From Lantana camara (lineage: Eukaryota > Streptophyta > Magnoliopsida > Lamiales > Verbenaceae), in NCBI GenBank assembly GCA_037501455.1, contig CM074865.1:32842501-32906500 (forward strand): a stretch of 64,000 nucleotides of DNA. The letters run 5' to 3'. The notes beneath the pieces were generated by a model. The model made no database searches. It was given only the letters and a program-made list of their open reading frames with translations, and was not told the DNA's origin. The position numbers and the translations under genes are program-made. Within the stretch, counting starts at the first letter, position 1; every line of letters starts with the position of its first letter. This document shows, piece after piece, positions 53,749 through 64,000 of this stretch.

Positions 53749-56518
53749 ATTTACCAAAACTCGATTCCACCCATAATATATTTTATAAATATTTTCCTTT
53801 TTAAAAATTACCATTTTATTTAAACAAATTAACTTTTATTCAATATTCGAAATTATACTTAAAACGGTTCTTGAATTTTTCTCTAAATTATAATGATTTT
53901 TCCAAACTTTAAACTTTATCATAGCTTCGTTTATATAATTTTCTTATGATTTTCATCATCTTTAATATTCATAATTTATAAATGAAAACTCTAAATACTC
54001 CACATTTATAATCAAAATGAAGCTTATTTTTCACTCGTTCTTTCATTAATTTACTACTTCAAGGTTTCACCTCTCGACTCTTGAATAAATTTTATATCAT
54101 TTTATATTTATTTTCATTCAACATGACATCATCCATGACAACATAGCCTTCTAGAAAGTTTAAATAAATGAATATAATTTCTCCACATTTCTTATAGTAT
54201 TACCAAGCATTTGTTTAAAATGTAATTCAACCACATCTCTTAAATAATTACCAAGCATTTGTTTGAATTAAGAGACATCCACATCTCCCTTAAACTTTCA
54301 TAAATTGCTCAAAGAACCCTCATGACTACCTATAAATACCCCCCTCAAGCATCATTTATAACTCACAAAATCAACACAAAAATCACTCTCTCTCCCCCCT
54401 AAACCTCACGGCATTCCCTCCCTCTCTCTACAAGGTGAGTTTTTCTTTTATTATTTCATGCTTTATATTATGTTCTCAGTATAATAATAATAGTAGCATG
54501 TCTAGGATTAATTAAATTATGCTTTAGGAATTTTATTTTATGAAGTATGTGCATAATTGTTAGTTTTAAATACAATATGTGTACATTATGAAATTTTATT
54601 TAGTTAAATGCATGAATTATGATATGATATAATGTGAGTATGTATTTAAATAATTATGATCTTGTTTGATTAAATTCATGCCTAGAGTAATTTATTTAGA
54701 ATTATTTTTCATAGAGAATTCATATATTTTGCTTTAATGTGCTTCAATTCAATGTTATAAATATGAATATGATTGAACATGTTACACACCCTCTTTGACT
54801 ATTCAAATAAGCTCAAGAACATGTTCTTAATGTTCTTGGATGTGTTTTTGTGTGTGTGTGTGTGGCGTGACTAGTGTGTGTGTGTGTGTGAATTTGATTT
54901 TGTGTTATAAAGTGTTTAATTCATAAGAAATTGAATAGTAAATGTTTTCAATAGTAATTTTGACTTTTTGGTCAACTTTAATTCAAATAATTTCAAAATT
55001 ATTTTAAAAATAATTATAAAATAGGTTTTGTAATTTTTAAAGAAAGATTTTTTTTCGAATTTTCCAAAAATCGGTAAACTATGTAATATTTTCAAAAGAG
55101 AACCTACATTGTCAAATTAAACCTTAAATTTCATTTCAAATCTTACAATTAGAATTATAATATAGTTAATAAATATTTGACTAGTTAAAGATCCCATAAA
55201 CCCTAAGTTTATTAATTAAACAGGTGAATTTAGGGTTTACCGGGAAATCTTTAACGTATTACATAATATGTACCTTCTATAATTATTTCGTTATGATATT
55301 GCGTGCAATTAGATTAGTTAGGAGCTAAGGACCTAGTTCTAAGTCAGCAGTAGTTATTACTTTTAGGCGACAATAAGATCGAAGAGTGGAATCCTCACAA
55401 TTCCACCTAAATCTCGGTACTCGTTAAGGGTTTTTAAAATCCTTTCAACTGAAATCATGATAAAATATTTTAATTTATTTCCTTGAATTTACTTTCAAAC
55501 TATTATCCCTTTTATGGGAAAATAGTTATAATGTTGTTTAAAATTCATATATTTACCCGGAAAGTACTTAGTACTTTCTCCCGGTAAATATTCTCGTGTT
55601 GCAAGTAAAATTATTATTTTCTTATGGGCCCGGTGGTCTTGGTAGAAGCAGTAGTCTAGGAGGCACGGGCCGAGGTCTACTATTATACCAACCGCCAACT
55701 AGATCTTGATGATGGTTTAACCGGAGGTTGGTTATTCCACATCAAGTGACGGGAAAAGGTACGTCCCTCCCACAATCTTGTTCATCGTCACCAGGGTTTG
55801 CTCCCCTACGTGACACTAAGGGGTGAAGGTTGGAATTCTCATATTTGTTTTATTAAGTACCGACACCTTGATCAGTGTCGTTACTATTTTCTCGAGTTTT
55901 AAGGAGTAAAGGTTGGAGAAGCCTAGCTTGCGGGCATCAAAATCATTTCTTCAAAACAGTTCATAAGTTTTCTAAAATATAACCTATATTTACCCTACTC
56001 CTACTGTTTCAAACTAATATGAACCGGATATTATTGTCATATAATTATTTGTTACTATATAGTATATTTTAAACCAAGATTTTCTTGGTCAAAAGATTTC
56101 AAAAGAAAACCTTACTTATAATCATGAAACCCCGTCACTTAGTCATTTTGACTAACCCTCCTACTCTTTTAATTCATGATTTCAGGAATCTACGCATCGA
56201 CGCCTTAGAGGTATCTTGAAGCTTTAAGGTATCACATTTCAGTTACTTAGAGTGATCACGAGTGCATGTACATCTTTCAATAAGCACTCTCCTGTGAAGT
56301 TATATCTATCGCTGTAATTACTTATCCAACTTAATAATATGTGTTTCGTTATATATTGCCCCCTTTTTATTGCTCAAGTTTATTTTTCGTTGCATTTAAA
56401 TTTCATACTTTGGTATTGTATAGTCTTGTCCGTTCACCGGAGTATTTCTCGAGTGCTAGGTCTCACATCCACTCGGGAAGTACAACGGTGCGGGGTTGTA
56501 GTGTTAAGGGGCGCTACA
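53749..56518 (+). mobile_element. Solo LTR A2, second segment
   Basis: Resumes the A-family LTR and ends GGGGCGCTACA at 56518. It is collinear with 4380-7155 of A1 on the opposite strand. It contains the TATA box at 54330, a donor CAAG/GTGAG at 54435 and an acceptor TTTCAG ending 56185. The GAGAA duplication follows. Confidence 0.9.
54330..54341 (+). promoter_or_regulatory. TATA box in A2 LTR
   Basis: CTATAAATACCC, the same as in A1. A CT-rich leader and a splice-donor consensus follow about 95 bp downstream. Confidence 0.6.
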
Positions 56519-56523
56519 GAGAA

Positions 56524-56532
56524 GGTTGGAAC
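56524..56532 (+). mobile_element. B4 LTR, 9-bp middle segment
   Basis: GGTTGGAAC links the A2 insertion to the D2 insertion. In the uninterrupted LTR B2 the same letters run GGTTGGAACTTATTTTATG. Confidence 0.85.
56528..56532 (+). repeat. Target-site duplication of D2 (GGAAC)
   Basis: GGAAC at 56528-56532 and 58477-58481. Confidence 0.9.
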
Positions 56533-58476
56533 TGTTGGAAAACACGAATCAGAAAGCAGCGGAATTTAAAAATTTTCCCAACAAAAGGACCTTGAACTCG
56601 CAATAGTGTAACCAAATTCGTAAAGATAGAAAACTTACTTTTCTTTTATTCTTTCTTGAAGCGTTTCAAGCCACCCAAGAACGCTCTTCTCGCGGCTTGA
56701 TCCCCTCTCCTTGGTAAAGCTCGAATCTTCAAACTTCTAACTTGAAGTCTCTAGAGAAAGTCCACCAACTTGATCACAATCTAACTAGTAAGGATGCTAG
56801 TTCTCTAGTTAGTGTTTAGGCTTAACCTAGGGTTTAATTTAATCTTGGAGAAAGGAAGGTGTTCAACACATGAACCAAGAATTGTCAATTAGCTCCATAA
56901 GGAGCTCGAGCTCCCCTATTTATAGGGAGGGGGGTGCCGAAATTCCTAGTCCTATATGGGCTAGGATTTTGGTCCCTCTCTCCTATTACTTGATCATCAA
57001 GTATTTTCCAACTTTGACTTTGAATTCTAATTCAAGTCAACTTTGAAGAGAGCTAAAAATATCCAAACTATTTTTGGATAATTTTATACTTTATTTATTA
57101 TAAAATAAATAACTTATTTTTATCTAATTAATTAATTCGTAATTAATTAACTAGATTATTTTCTCCAAAATTAGACTTTCTTTTTAATTCAAAATTAAAC
57201 CAAAGTCCATTAAATAATTAACTAATTAATTATTTAATATATATAATATATATATATACACACGTGTGTGACACGTGTCACAGTGACACGTGTCACTCAC
57301 GTGAGCCACACGTGTGACTTCACACGTGTGGAACCTTCTTGGCCCGATTAACTCGTTTAATCATTTTCAAGCCTCAACTCATGTAACCAAGTTGTTGTGT
57401 GTGACCCTCTAGGTTCTCAATTCAATTAGCAGTGACCCTAATTAATTAATTCACTAATTAATTAATCAGTCCACAGATTAAACAACCATAGTCTAGCAAT
57501 AGGTGTTTAACCCCTAGCTGAATTGGAATGTTCGGATTCGACAGAACCTTTAAGTCATTGATTCATGTGAGATACAATCCTCCTACTTACTATCTCTCAA
57601 CCAAGATCTAGGGCAAGGGAATAATCAGAACCCTAATAATCCGGTCTTAAAGCTAAGTGCATTTCATATCCATTTGATCTCAATCCAAGAAACCCTTTTC
57701 TTGATGTCTTGATCTACTGCCTTGGCCAAGGACTCCATATGGCATATGAATGACTTACACAATAAGAGATCACCTTGCATATGCAAGTGTAGGTCCTTTC
57801 TTGATTCTCATTCACTTTCATGAATCACTTGTGCAGCCCCAGCATAAGCCTTAAATCAGTTGTCTAAGGCGACACCCTTTAAAGCTTATACCAAAGACTA
57901 CAGAGTTAACTCATAAAGTAACATGGAACCTCAAGTCTAAGGATCAATTAATCACATCAATGACTCGTGAGATATTTTCTAATCTGGAAGTTTCCATTTC
58001 CTGAAATAGAAACTTCTTTTCCCATTTAGGAATGTTCTCACACGGGGCACCTCAGTGAACTTACTTGTTAAAGTAAGCACCCTCATGTATCACGCACGTA
58101 TCAACTATACACTTTGCACCTCCATGAAACAAGGTGGTCCTTCTTAAGGGCGTGATCCCACAAGCAAGCCTTAGAGGAGTCAGGTTGACACTCCCACTGT
58201 CTGTAGGACTCATCGGCTTGGAGTATTTTACTAATCATGACTTATGTGATATAGGGCTCGTTTCATGAACCATTTCACCTAAATGGTAGAGTCCTAAAGT
58301 CATCAGGATTAGGGGAGTTCTCATACATGCACAGCTAAAGTAAACGCATACCAAACAAGAGCATATAAAGAAGTGTTGCCTCAATTCGTTATTTCATTCA
58401 AAGATTGTCTGTGATTACAATAAGGAAAAGCACAAAGCGGATATACAATCGGCTTTCTAGGGCACTATTCCTAACA
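56533..58476 (-). mobile_element. Solo LTR D2 (1944 bp)
   Basis: The minus strand starts TGTTAGGAATAGTGCC (58476) and ends in TTTTCCAACA (56533), flanked by GGAAC. It is homologous to the D1 LTR in the opposite orientation and has no internal region. Short frames inside are not genes. Confidence 0.88.
57261..57328. promoter_or_regulatory. Six-copy G-box array in D2 LTR
   Basis: CACGTG at 57261, 57272, 57287, 57298, 57309 and 57323 (start positions) within 68 bp, most in an ACACGTGT context. They are likely bZIP/bHLH binding sites (abscisic-acid or light-type elements). Spacing is 11-15 bp. Confidence 0.55.
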
Positions 58477-58481
58477 GGAAC

Positions 58482-59376
58482 TTATTTTCATGATTATGAT
58501 TATGTTCATGTTATTATTGTTACGCACCGTGCGGGGAAGGCCGGGACACGGATTGCCCAAACGCTTAAGTCTCATGTTTTATGTCTCGCATGTATAATTA
58601 AATATTGCGTGATCACGTATTCAAAGTATTATGGCATGTTCATTGTACACGGTCGGAGTTTGGTTGGAGAATTATACACGCTCACTCGCTGAGCCATTAT
58701 GATTATTCATAAATTACGAATCCAATGAATCTTAATATGAATTAGTCGTGAAGACCGAGCATTGGTAAGCGATTTCATGCCCTTCGTGGGAACTAACTTT
58801 AATAAAACCTTGCTTGGGATTTATAACTTGCATGTGCTTGTTTTGATATATATGTACTGCTCCTGCTCACTCAGTCTTCTAGAGACTGACCCCTCTTTCC
58901 CACTTTTCTCAATTCTTGCAGGTTTTGCTAGGCGGAACTCAAGTCTTAGGAATTGTCTCGAGTGTCACTTGTATACTCGAGTCACATTCTGCATTTATTA
59001 TGTTTATCTGTATCATGTATTTTATAGGCTTGTGCGCTAACGTATGATTTATGAATTATTGAATTATTGATTATTGATTTGGGACAGGTTGCATGCTTAG
59101 CTGAACCCGTTTTTAGGTGCATGTTGGATTTAATTATATTTATGAATTATTTGGGCTTGTAGCCATTAATGGAATTTTATTTTTGGCATGATTGCTTTCG
59201 CATTGCACTCGTACTATTTTTGGTTGTTTGGTACAGGGTTAGATTCCGCCTAGCTAGGTAAGTTTTTATTTTGTCACCCATTCGCTATGAGTCCGGTTCA
59301 TGCTGGATCATCAATTTCATATGTGGACTAGACTTATAGTGCGGGGGGTGTGGTGCCTACCCTTGCGGGTGCTACA
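58482..59376 (+). mobile_element. B4 5' LTR, last segment
   Basis: Matches 11110-11985 of B2 (GCACCGTGCGGG, TCTTCTAGAGACTGACCCCT, TTCTTGCAGGTTTT) and ends GGGTGCTACA at 59376. A primer site follows, so this LTR belongs to an element with an internal region. Confidence 0.88.
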
Positions 59377-59471
59377 TCCTAAGGTGGTATCAGAGCCCAG
59401 TTGTAAAACCGGGGTCTCTAGCGTCGTGTCATGTCCAGTTTAGGTCGAACGACTTAGGAACAATGTGTCAA
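59377..59471 (+). mobile_element. B4 primer site and start of leader
   Basis: TGGTATCAGAGC at 59385-59396 is the initiator-Met primer site, 8 nt after the LTR end. About 75 bp of leader follow before B5 is inserted at 59472. The flank GTCAA (59467-59471) would be the B5 target duplication. Confidence 0.85.
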
Positions 59472-62400
59472 TGTAGCACCCCGCACGTGAGGCACCACAT
59501 CCCCCGCACTATGGCTCAACACGAGTAACGAAATGGTAAATCCGCACCCGTATCAAACCATAGCGAACGGGAGACAAACATAAAACCCTCCTAAGCTAGG
59601 CGGAACTTAGACCCTGCAATAACAACCAATCAACAAAATATAGTGCCTCGAAAACTAAAACTCAAACATACAAACCATAAGCAGACTTGGGCTCATCAGG
59701 CCTCTTTTAAACTCATAATCAAAGCCCAACAAAAGCAATTCAATAGCAATTATACAAGAATCAATTCCATGATCTTACAAGGTCGAATCAATTACAATTT
59801 AAATGCATAAGGTGAATGCAGAGACGCTTCTAACTTAACTTGACCGACTCAAGCTCAACATAACTCCGCCTAGCTCGAGACTCCAAAGCCAAACCTGCAG
59901 GCTAAAGTGTTGGGGAGGGAGAGGGTCAGTCTCTAGAAGACTGAGTGAGCAGGAGCGATACATATATATGTAAAACATGCACATGCAAGTCATAAATTCC
60001 GAACAAGGTTTTATTTGAAATTAGTTCCCTAAAAGGGCAAGAGGATGATCAATGCTCGGATTTTATGACTAATCATATTAATTCATTACGTTCATAAATC
60101 ATACATATACATAAGGCTTGGCGAGTGAGCGTGTACAATCTCCAACCAAACTCCGACCGTGTACGACAAATATCATTAATAGGTTGATTAGGAGATTATG
60201 CAATATATCATAATACACACAGGCCATATATCATAAATCATATTCGTTTGGGCAATCCGTGTCCCGGCCTTCCCGCACGGTGCATAAACATAACATAATC
60301 ATAAATCATTTCCAACCTTCTTCCTCCGGGTGGTGGACGGGTTTGCAAGGCCCGACCACCCAATCATATCAATGCGGCTATGAGGTTCATGAGGCCTCAA
60401 AGCCCGGTTAGCATTTCCCCGTCAAAAACTCCTTGACGAAGTCCTTTTCGCCGTAATTGGTTGGGACTAGTATATGGGATCCCCGTCAGCCCTTGCTTCC
60501 TCGGTTAGCCACATATACTAAGTCCCGGGGCCCATACAATCATAAATCATAAATGTGTCTCGCCAAACAATTCAATTCATAAGTACATAACATATTTCAT
60601 AATTCATTTGAAAAGGGTTTACTCGATCAATATTTACTCGATGACTTTACTTTAAAAGTAACATATATATATATAATCATAAGGTTTTGGCCAAAACTTT
60701 TCACATAAGGGTTGTAGGGTTTGTTACATAGCTAAAACAAAAACACCCTCACCTGGTACAAGACGAAACAAGGATACGAGTTACCAAGTGCCCGAAGGAT
60801 CAAGATCTCTCCACCCTGGAGATAAACTGTACAAAAGACAACATGACGTGTTCGTGAGACTCAAGACCCTAAATGAACCATATAAGACGCACGGCAATGC
60901 ACAAGCATGATATGAATGCATAAGGATGATATTATGTCATGAAAATGTTCATGTGCACTATTAAGGCATTTAAATCGTATAACCAAGTCATTCACTCATT
61001 CATTCATTTTCATTCAAATTCATCAATTCATATCTCCAGTTAAATTAATTCAAGAATTCAAATAGGAGCATAGTACATATTCAAGCTCTCCCAAAATGCT
61101 ACTACATACTTCATATTACATAAGATAGCATATTTCCAAGGTTTGACAACAAGAAGGAATCATATGATATAGAAAATGAGTTACGCGATTAATAAACGAC
61201 ATATAAACACACATAAACGGCATTAAGTAAAAGCATGCCTACAACTCATCCAAATACCATGAAATTAAACGACAATACTCCTAACACATAGCAAAACAAG
61301 TTCCTAGTTCATCACAAAAGGATATCAAGTCATTAAAGAGGTGAAACAAAATCAAAAACAGAAAAGAAAGCAACAAGGACTGCGCAAGGGAAGGGACACG
61401 GGGGTGTCACCCTCCTTAGCTAAACTGAGCCACGAACGTGGCTCAGTACAGACCTTCCCAGAAGGTGTGACACGCCCGTGTCTCACATTTTAGTGTAAAT
61501 GAGACACGGGGGTGTCACGGTACAGAACCAAAACGTTCACAAGGTTTTACCGGCAAAACTGATCCTATACAAAATCAATCCAAAAGCATACCAAATCAAC
61601 TCCAAATGCTATGAAACTTAATATAAAACATATTTATCAGGTTAGGAACATATTTCATTTAGAGTGCAAAGGCTAAATCACACATTATGAGCATCTAAAT
61701 CATGCAGAAAAACTGGGTCGCCAAAATCGAACATAAGAGCCCTATTGTTTCAATCAGCCATGATCAAGTACTTAGGAGCTGAATTTGGAACTGAAACCTT
61801 GGGGAATTCATGCTAACATACTAAACAACTAATGTACATCATATATATGCAAAATGGCACGAATTAAAGCGCATTAGGGTGACCAACAACCACACAATTG
61901 CAACAGCAACAAGTCTGTCATAGATCATGCATAAGAACAAGCCATGTCTTTCGGTTTTGAGGCTTAAAATGGATCCAAATACTTAAAACATGAATGTTAA
62001 CATATAGAGCAATGAGTGTACATAATATCCATGCAAATTCACATGAAAATAAGATCATTTGATCAAGCAACAAAGCAAAATGAGCAGCAGCAGTTCGAAA
62101 AACAGGGGAAGCAGTTTGATCATCAAGTTTGGAGCTCCATATCTCATAATTTCATCAAAGGGTCAAGAGATAAAATCCTCCTAATATCACATACTATCAG
62201 TTAGGAAAGAAATAGGACAAGAAACAAGCTCATATGATCATGTATAAGCAAGAAAATCAGCTACACAAGCAAATAGGTCACAAGAACAAAAATCCCTAAA
62301 AGTTCATACCAAACTCATCACTCAAACCCTAATCAAATCTGATCCAATTCATGTTGTAAATAGACGAAATCAAGCATAATAGAGTATAGAAGACATAAAT

Positions 62401-63341
62401 ATTCATACCTTGAAGATTAGAAGAAGAAGGGAGGTGATTTGAGCTCAAAATCACAAGAATGGCCAAGGGTTTTCTTCCTTTCTTCTCTCCCATCTCTCTC
62501 GATCAGTTCCAGCAGGAAAGGGGAGATATTTGTCTCGGTTTTTGCTGCTAAAAGGGATAGAAAGGGGTTAACTCAAGGTACATAAGTCATGGTTTAAGGT
62601 ACGGTTAGGTTAGAGGAGTGTTAAGGGTCCTACCATGAAGACTAGTCAACAAAAGGAGCTCTTCTTGTACGAGTTGTCCGTTACGGTTGGATTTCGAAGG
62701 TCTTAATGATTTCAAAAAGGTATGAGTCTTGTTCCATTGTCTCCGAATCGTCGATACAAAGGCAACGGAGGTGACGGAATTCGAATCCGAATTCCCGAGC
62801 TCAAGATATCACGTACGGAACCAAGGGTGCGCTAATTGCTCGTTAGCCCCCGACTTGGTTCCACAAATCAAATTAAATTCGTTAACACGTCAAATGAACC
62901 CGAAAACATAAACCGAGTACATAGGCATGTTCATAACACACATATTTACGACATACTAAATTTCCATACCATTCCGATATCATTACATATAAGAACGAAG
63001 TACAAATAGAACACTCATGCACATGAATGAATTCATAACGTTATAAATTAATTACTAAAACTTAAATTCCATTTTAATTAAATTACAACCAACTAATAAC
63101 ATGTTGAAATTAATTAACGAAATTACCGAAATAGTTAAGGTAACATGAAACCTTAATTAAGAAATTAAACACTAAGTATCAAAGTAAAATAAAATGAATT
63201 AAATTAAAATATCAATAGTTTATAGTTTAAAACATATATAAAACATTTAAAAACAATTAATCATATAATTTAAATAATTAAATTGCGCAATTTATAACAA
63301 ATACGCCACATTATTTTAAACTGAAAAACTGGGGCGTTACA
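59472..63341 (-). mobile_element. 3' LTR of element B5 (3870 bp)
   Basis: The minus strand starts TGTAACGCCCCAGTTTTTCAG at 63341 and ends GGTGCTACA at 59472. It is preceded on its 5' side by a purine tract (AAGGGGGAGAGAT). It shares the AGACTGACCCTCTCCC block, the GCACGGTGC...GGCC block and the GAATTCGAATCCGAATTCCC-type promoter region with B1-B4. Candidate donor near 62408, acceptor near 59896. Frames such as 62016-62204 are not supported. Confidence 0.85.
61395..61516. repeat. GC-rich palindromic words in B5 LTR
   Basis: GACACGGGGGTGTC (61395-61408 and 61503-61516), GAGCCACGAACGTGGCTC (61427-61444) and GACACGCCCGTGTC (61469-61482). Confidence 0.8.
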
Positions 63342-64000
63342 ATCTCTCCCCCTTAAAAAAAATCCGTCCTCGGATTCATAACACGCCTGAAAACAAACAA
63401 TGAGAGATTCCCCGTCTCTCACAAGCAACAAGGAGAGAGCCCCGTCTCTCGAGCAGCAATGAGAGAACCCCGTCTCTCGCAAGCAACAAGGAGAGAGCCC
63501 CGTCTCTCGAGCAGCAATGAGAGAACCCCGTCTCTCGCAAGCAACAAGGAGAGAGCCCCGTCTCTCCAGCAGCAATGAGAGAACCCCGTCTCTCGCAAGT
63601 AAAGAGAGTACAGTAAAGAGAGTACCCCGTCTCTCAAACAAAAATAAGAGAATCCCCGTCTCTTACAAACAAAGAGAGCACCCCGTCTCTCAACTGAAAA
63701 TAAAACAAGGAAGTCTCCAATACTCCCAAGCAACTCACGCAAAACGAAATTTAAAATCACGTAAGGCACCCAAAGCAAGTAATAGATGTCGCCCACATTG
63801 ATTTTCAATTACTCCAAGTAATTTAACACAGTACAGATCAAAGTACCTAACATAAAAAATTATGTAGGTTAAATTTGCATGGATGCATGTGTCATGAATG
63901 CTATAAGTACCGTTCACCGTAGTTGCAAAATTCAGATTCGTGAGTTGTCGTTGTCCAAGGTATGATCTGTCCTAAATGTAACTCAGTGCCCAGCTTGTCT
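63342..64000 (-). mobile_element. B5 internal region, 3' end
   Basis: Begins with the polypurine tract and contains a minisatellite (63395-63690), then AT-rich sequence to the window end. No recognisable integrase or chromodomain end. Minus-strand frames across the minisatellite only translate the repeat. Confidence 0.6.
63395..63690. repeat. Minisatellite with CCCCGTCTCTC core
   Basis: Ten copies of a CCCCGTCTCTC core (one with CTCTTA at its end). Most alternate GAGAGAACCCCGTCTCTC and GAGAGAGCCCCGTCTCTC, giving a 58-bp double unit (28 + 30 bp). Each core with its GAGAGA prefix is an inverted repeat. Confidence 0.9.

Noticed and set aside
63395..63690. Possible CRISPR-like array
   Set aside because: Spacers are nearly identical to one another and the context is a plant retrotransposon. 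It is a minisatellite.
63270..63808. Minus-strand repetitive proteins of 123 and 129 codons
   Set aside because: They only translate the minisatellite. They overlap each other in different frames and have no other support.

Overview
The window looks like a heterochromatic stretch of a eudicot plant genome. It holds no intact host gene. Nearly every base belongs to LTR retrotransposons or to one CACTA DNA transposon, nested inside one another. The plant origin follows from the element lineages (Tekay-like chromoviruses, a Tat-lineage Ty3/Gypsy element with two RNase H domains, a probable Ty1/Copia family, CACTA) and from plant gene scraps inside the CACTA element (lipoxygenase, importin-9, PERK-type kinase, AGAMOUS-like MADS box). 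I cannot name the species.

Layout. 1-7727: young minus-strand Tekay-like element A1 with 3.35-kb LTRs, an internally deleted pol and an extra coding region ahead of gag. 7728-8425: fragment of a second long-LTR family (B1). 8426-20586: 5' LTR of a probable Copia family (D1), split by a B-family solo LTR (B2, 8738-11985, site duplication AAACC) and by a 6.7-kb CACTA element (12409-19091, site duplication TGA). 20587-22632: D1 primer site and a non-coding leader. 22633-27130: 3' LTR and decayed pol of minus-strand element B3. 27131-59471: plus-strand element B4 (5' LTR, primer site, start of leader). Its LTR is split by a solo A-family LTR (A2, GAGAA) and a solo D-family LTR (D2, GGAAC). A2 is split in turn by a 23.8-kb Tat-lineage array (29974-53743, CATAC). 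59472-64000: 3' LTR and internal end of minus-strand element B5.

The Tat array has the form LTR-internal-LTR-internal-LTR, with three 819-bp LTRs and one outer site duplication. Each unit carries minus-strand gag-pol and, downstream of pol, a convergent plus-strand spliced gene. That gene has its own TATA box, a leader intron, two coding introns and a polyadenylation signal. It encodes a domain resembling the 'putative gypsy type transposon' family (Pfam Transposase_28), an RG-rich stretch and a coiled coil. Both copies are broken, at different places.

Points that merit most attention: (i) every B-family LTR whose middle is visible carries a private set of GC-rich near-palindromic 'words' at a similar position; (ii) A1 has an uncharacterised acidic coiled-coil ORF between primer site and gag, a clean gag-protease to integrase deletion, and LTRs that look identical; (iii) the CACTA element has collected pieces of at least four host genes in one orientation; (iv) the antisense gene of the Tat element and the hairpin repeats between it and pol. 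Insertion order from the nesting: D1, then B3, then B4, then A2, then the Tat array. A1 is probably the youngest. All calls come from reading the sequence by eye; no alignment or database search was run.
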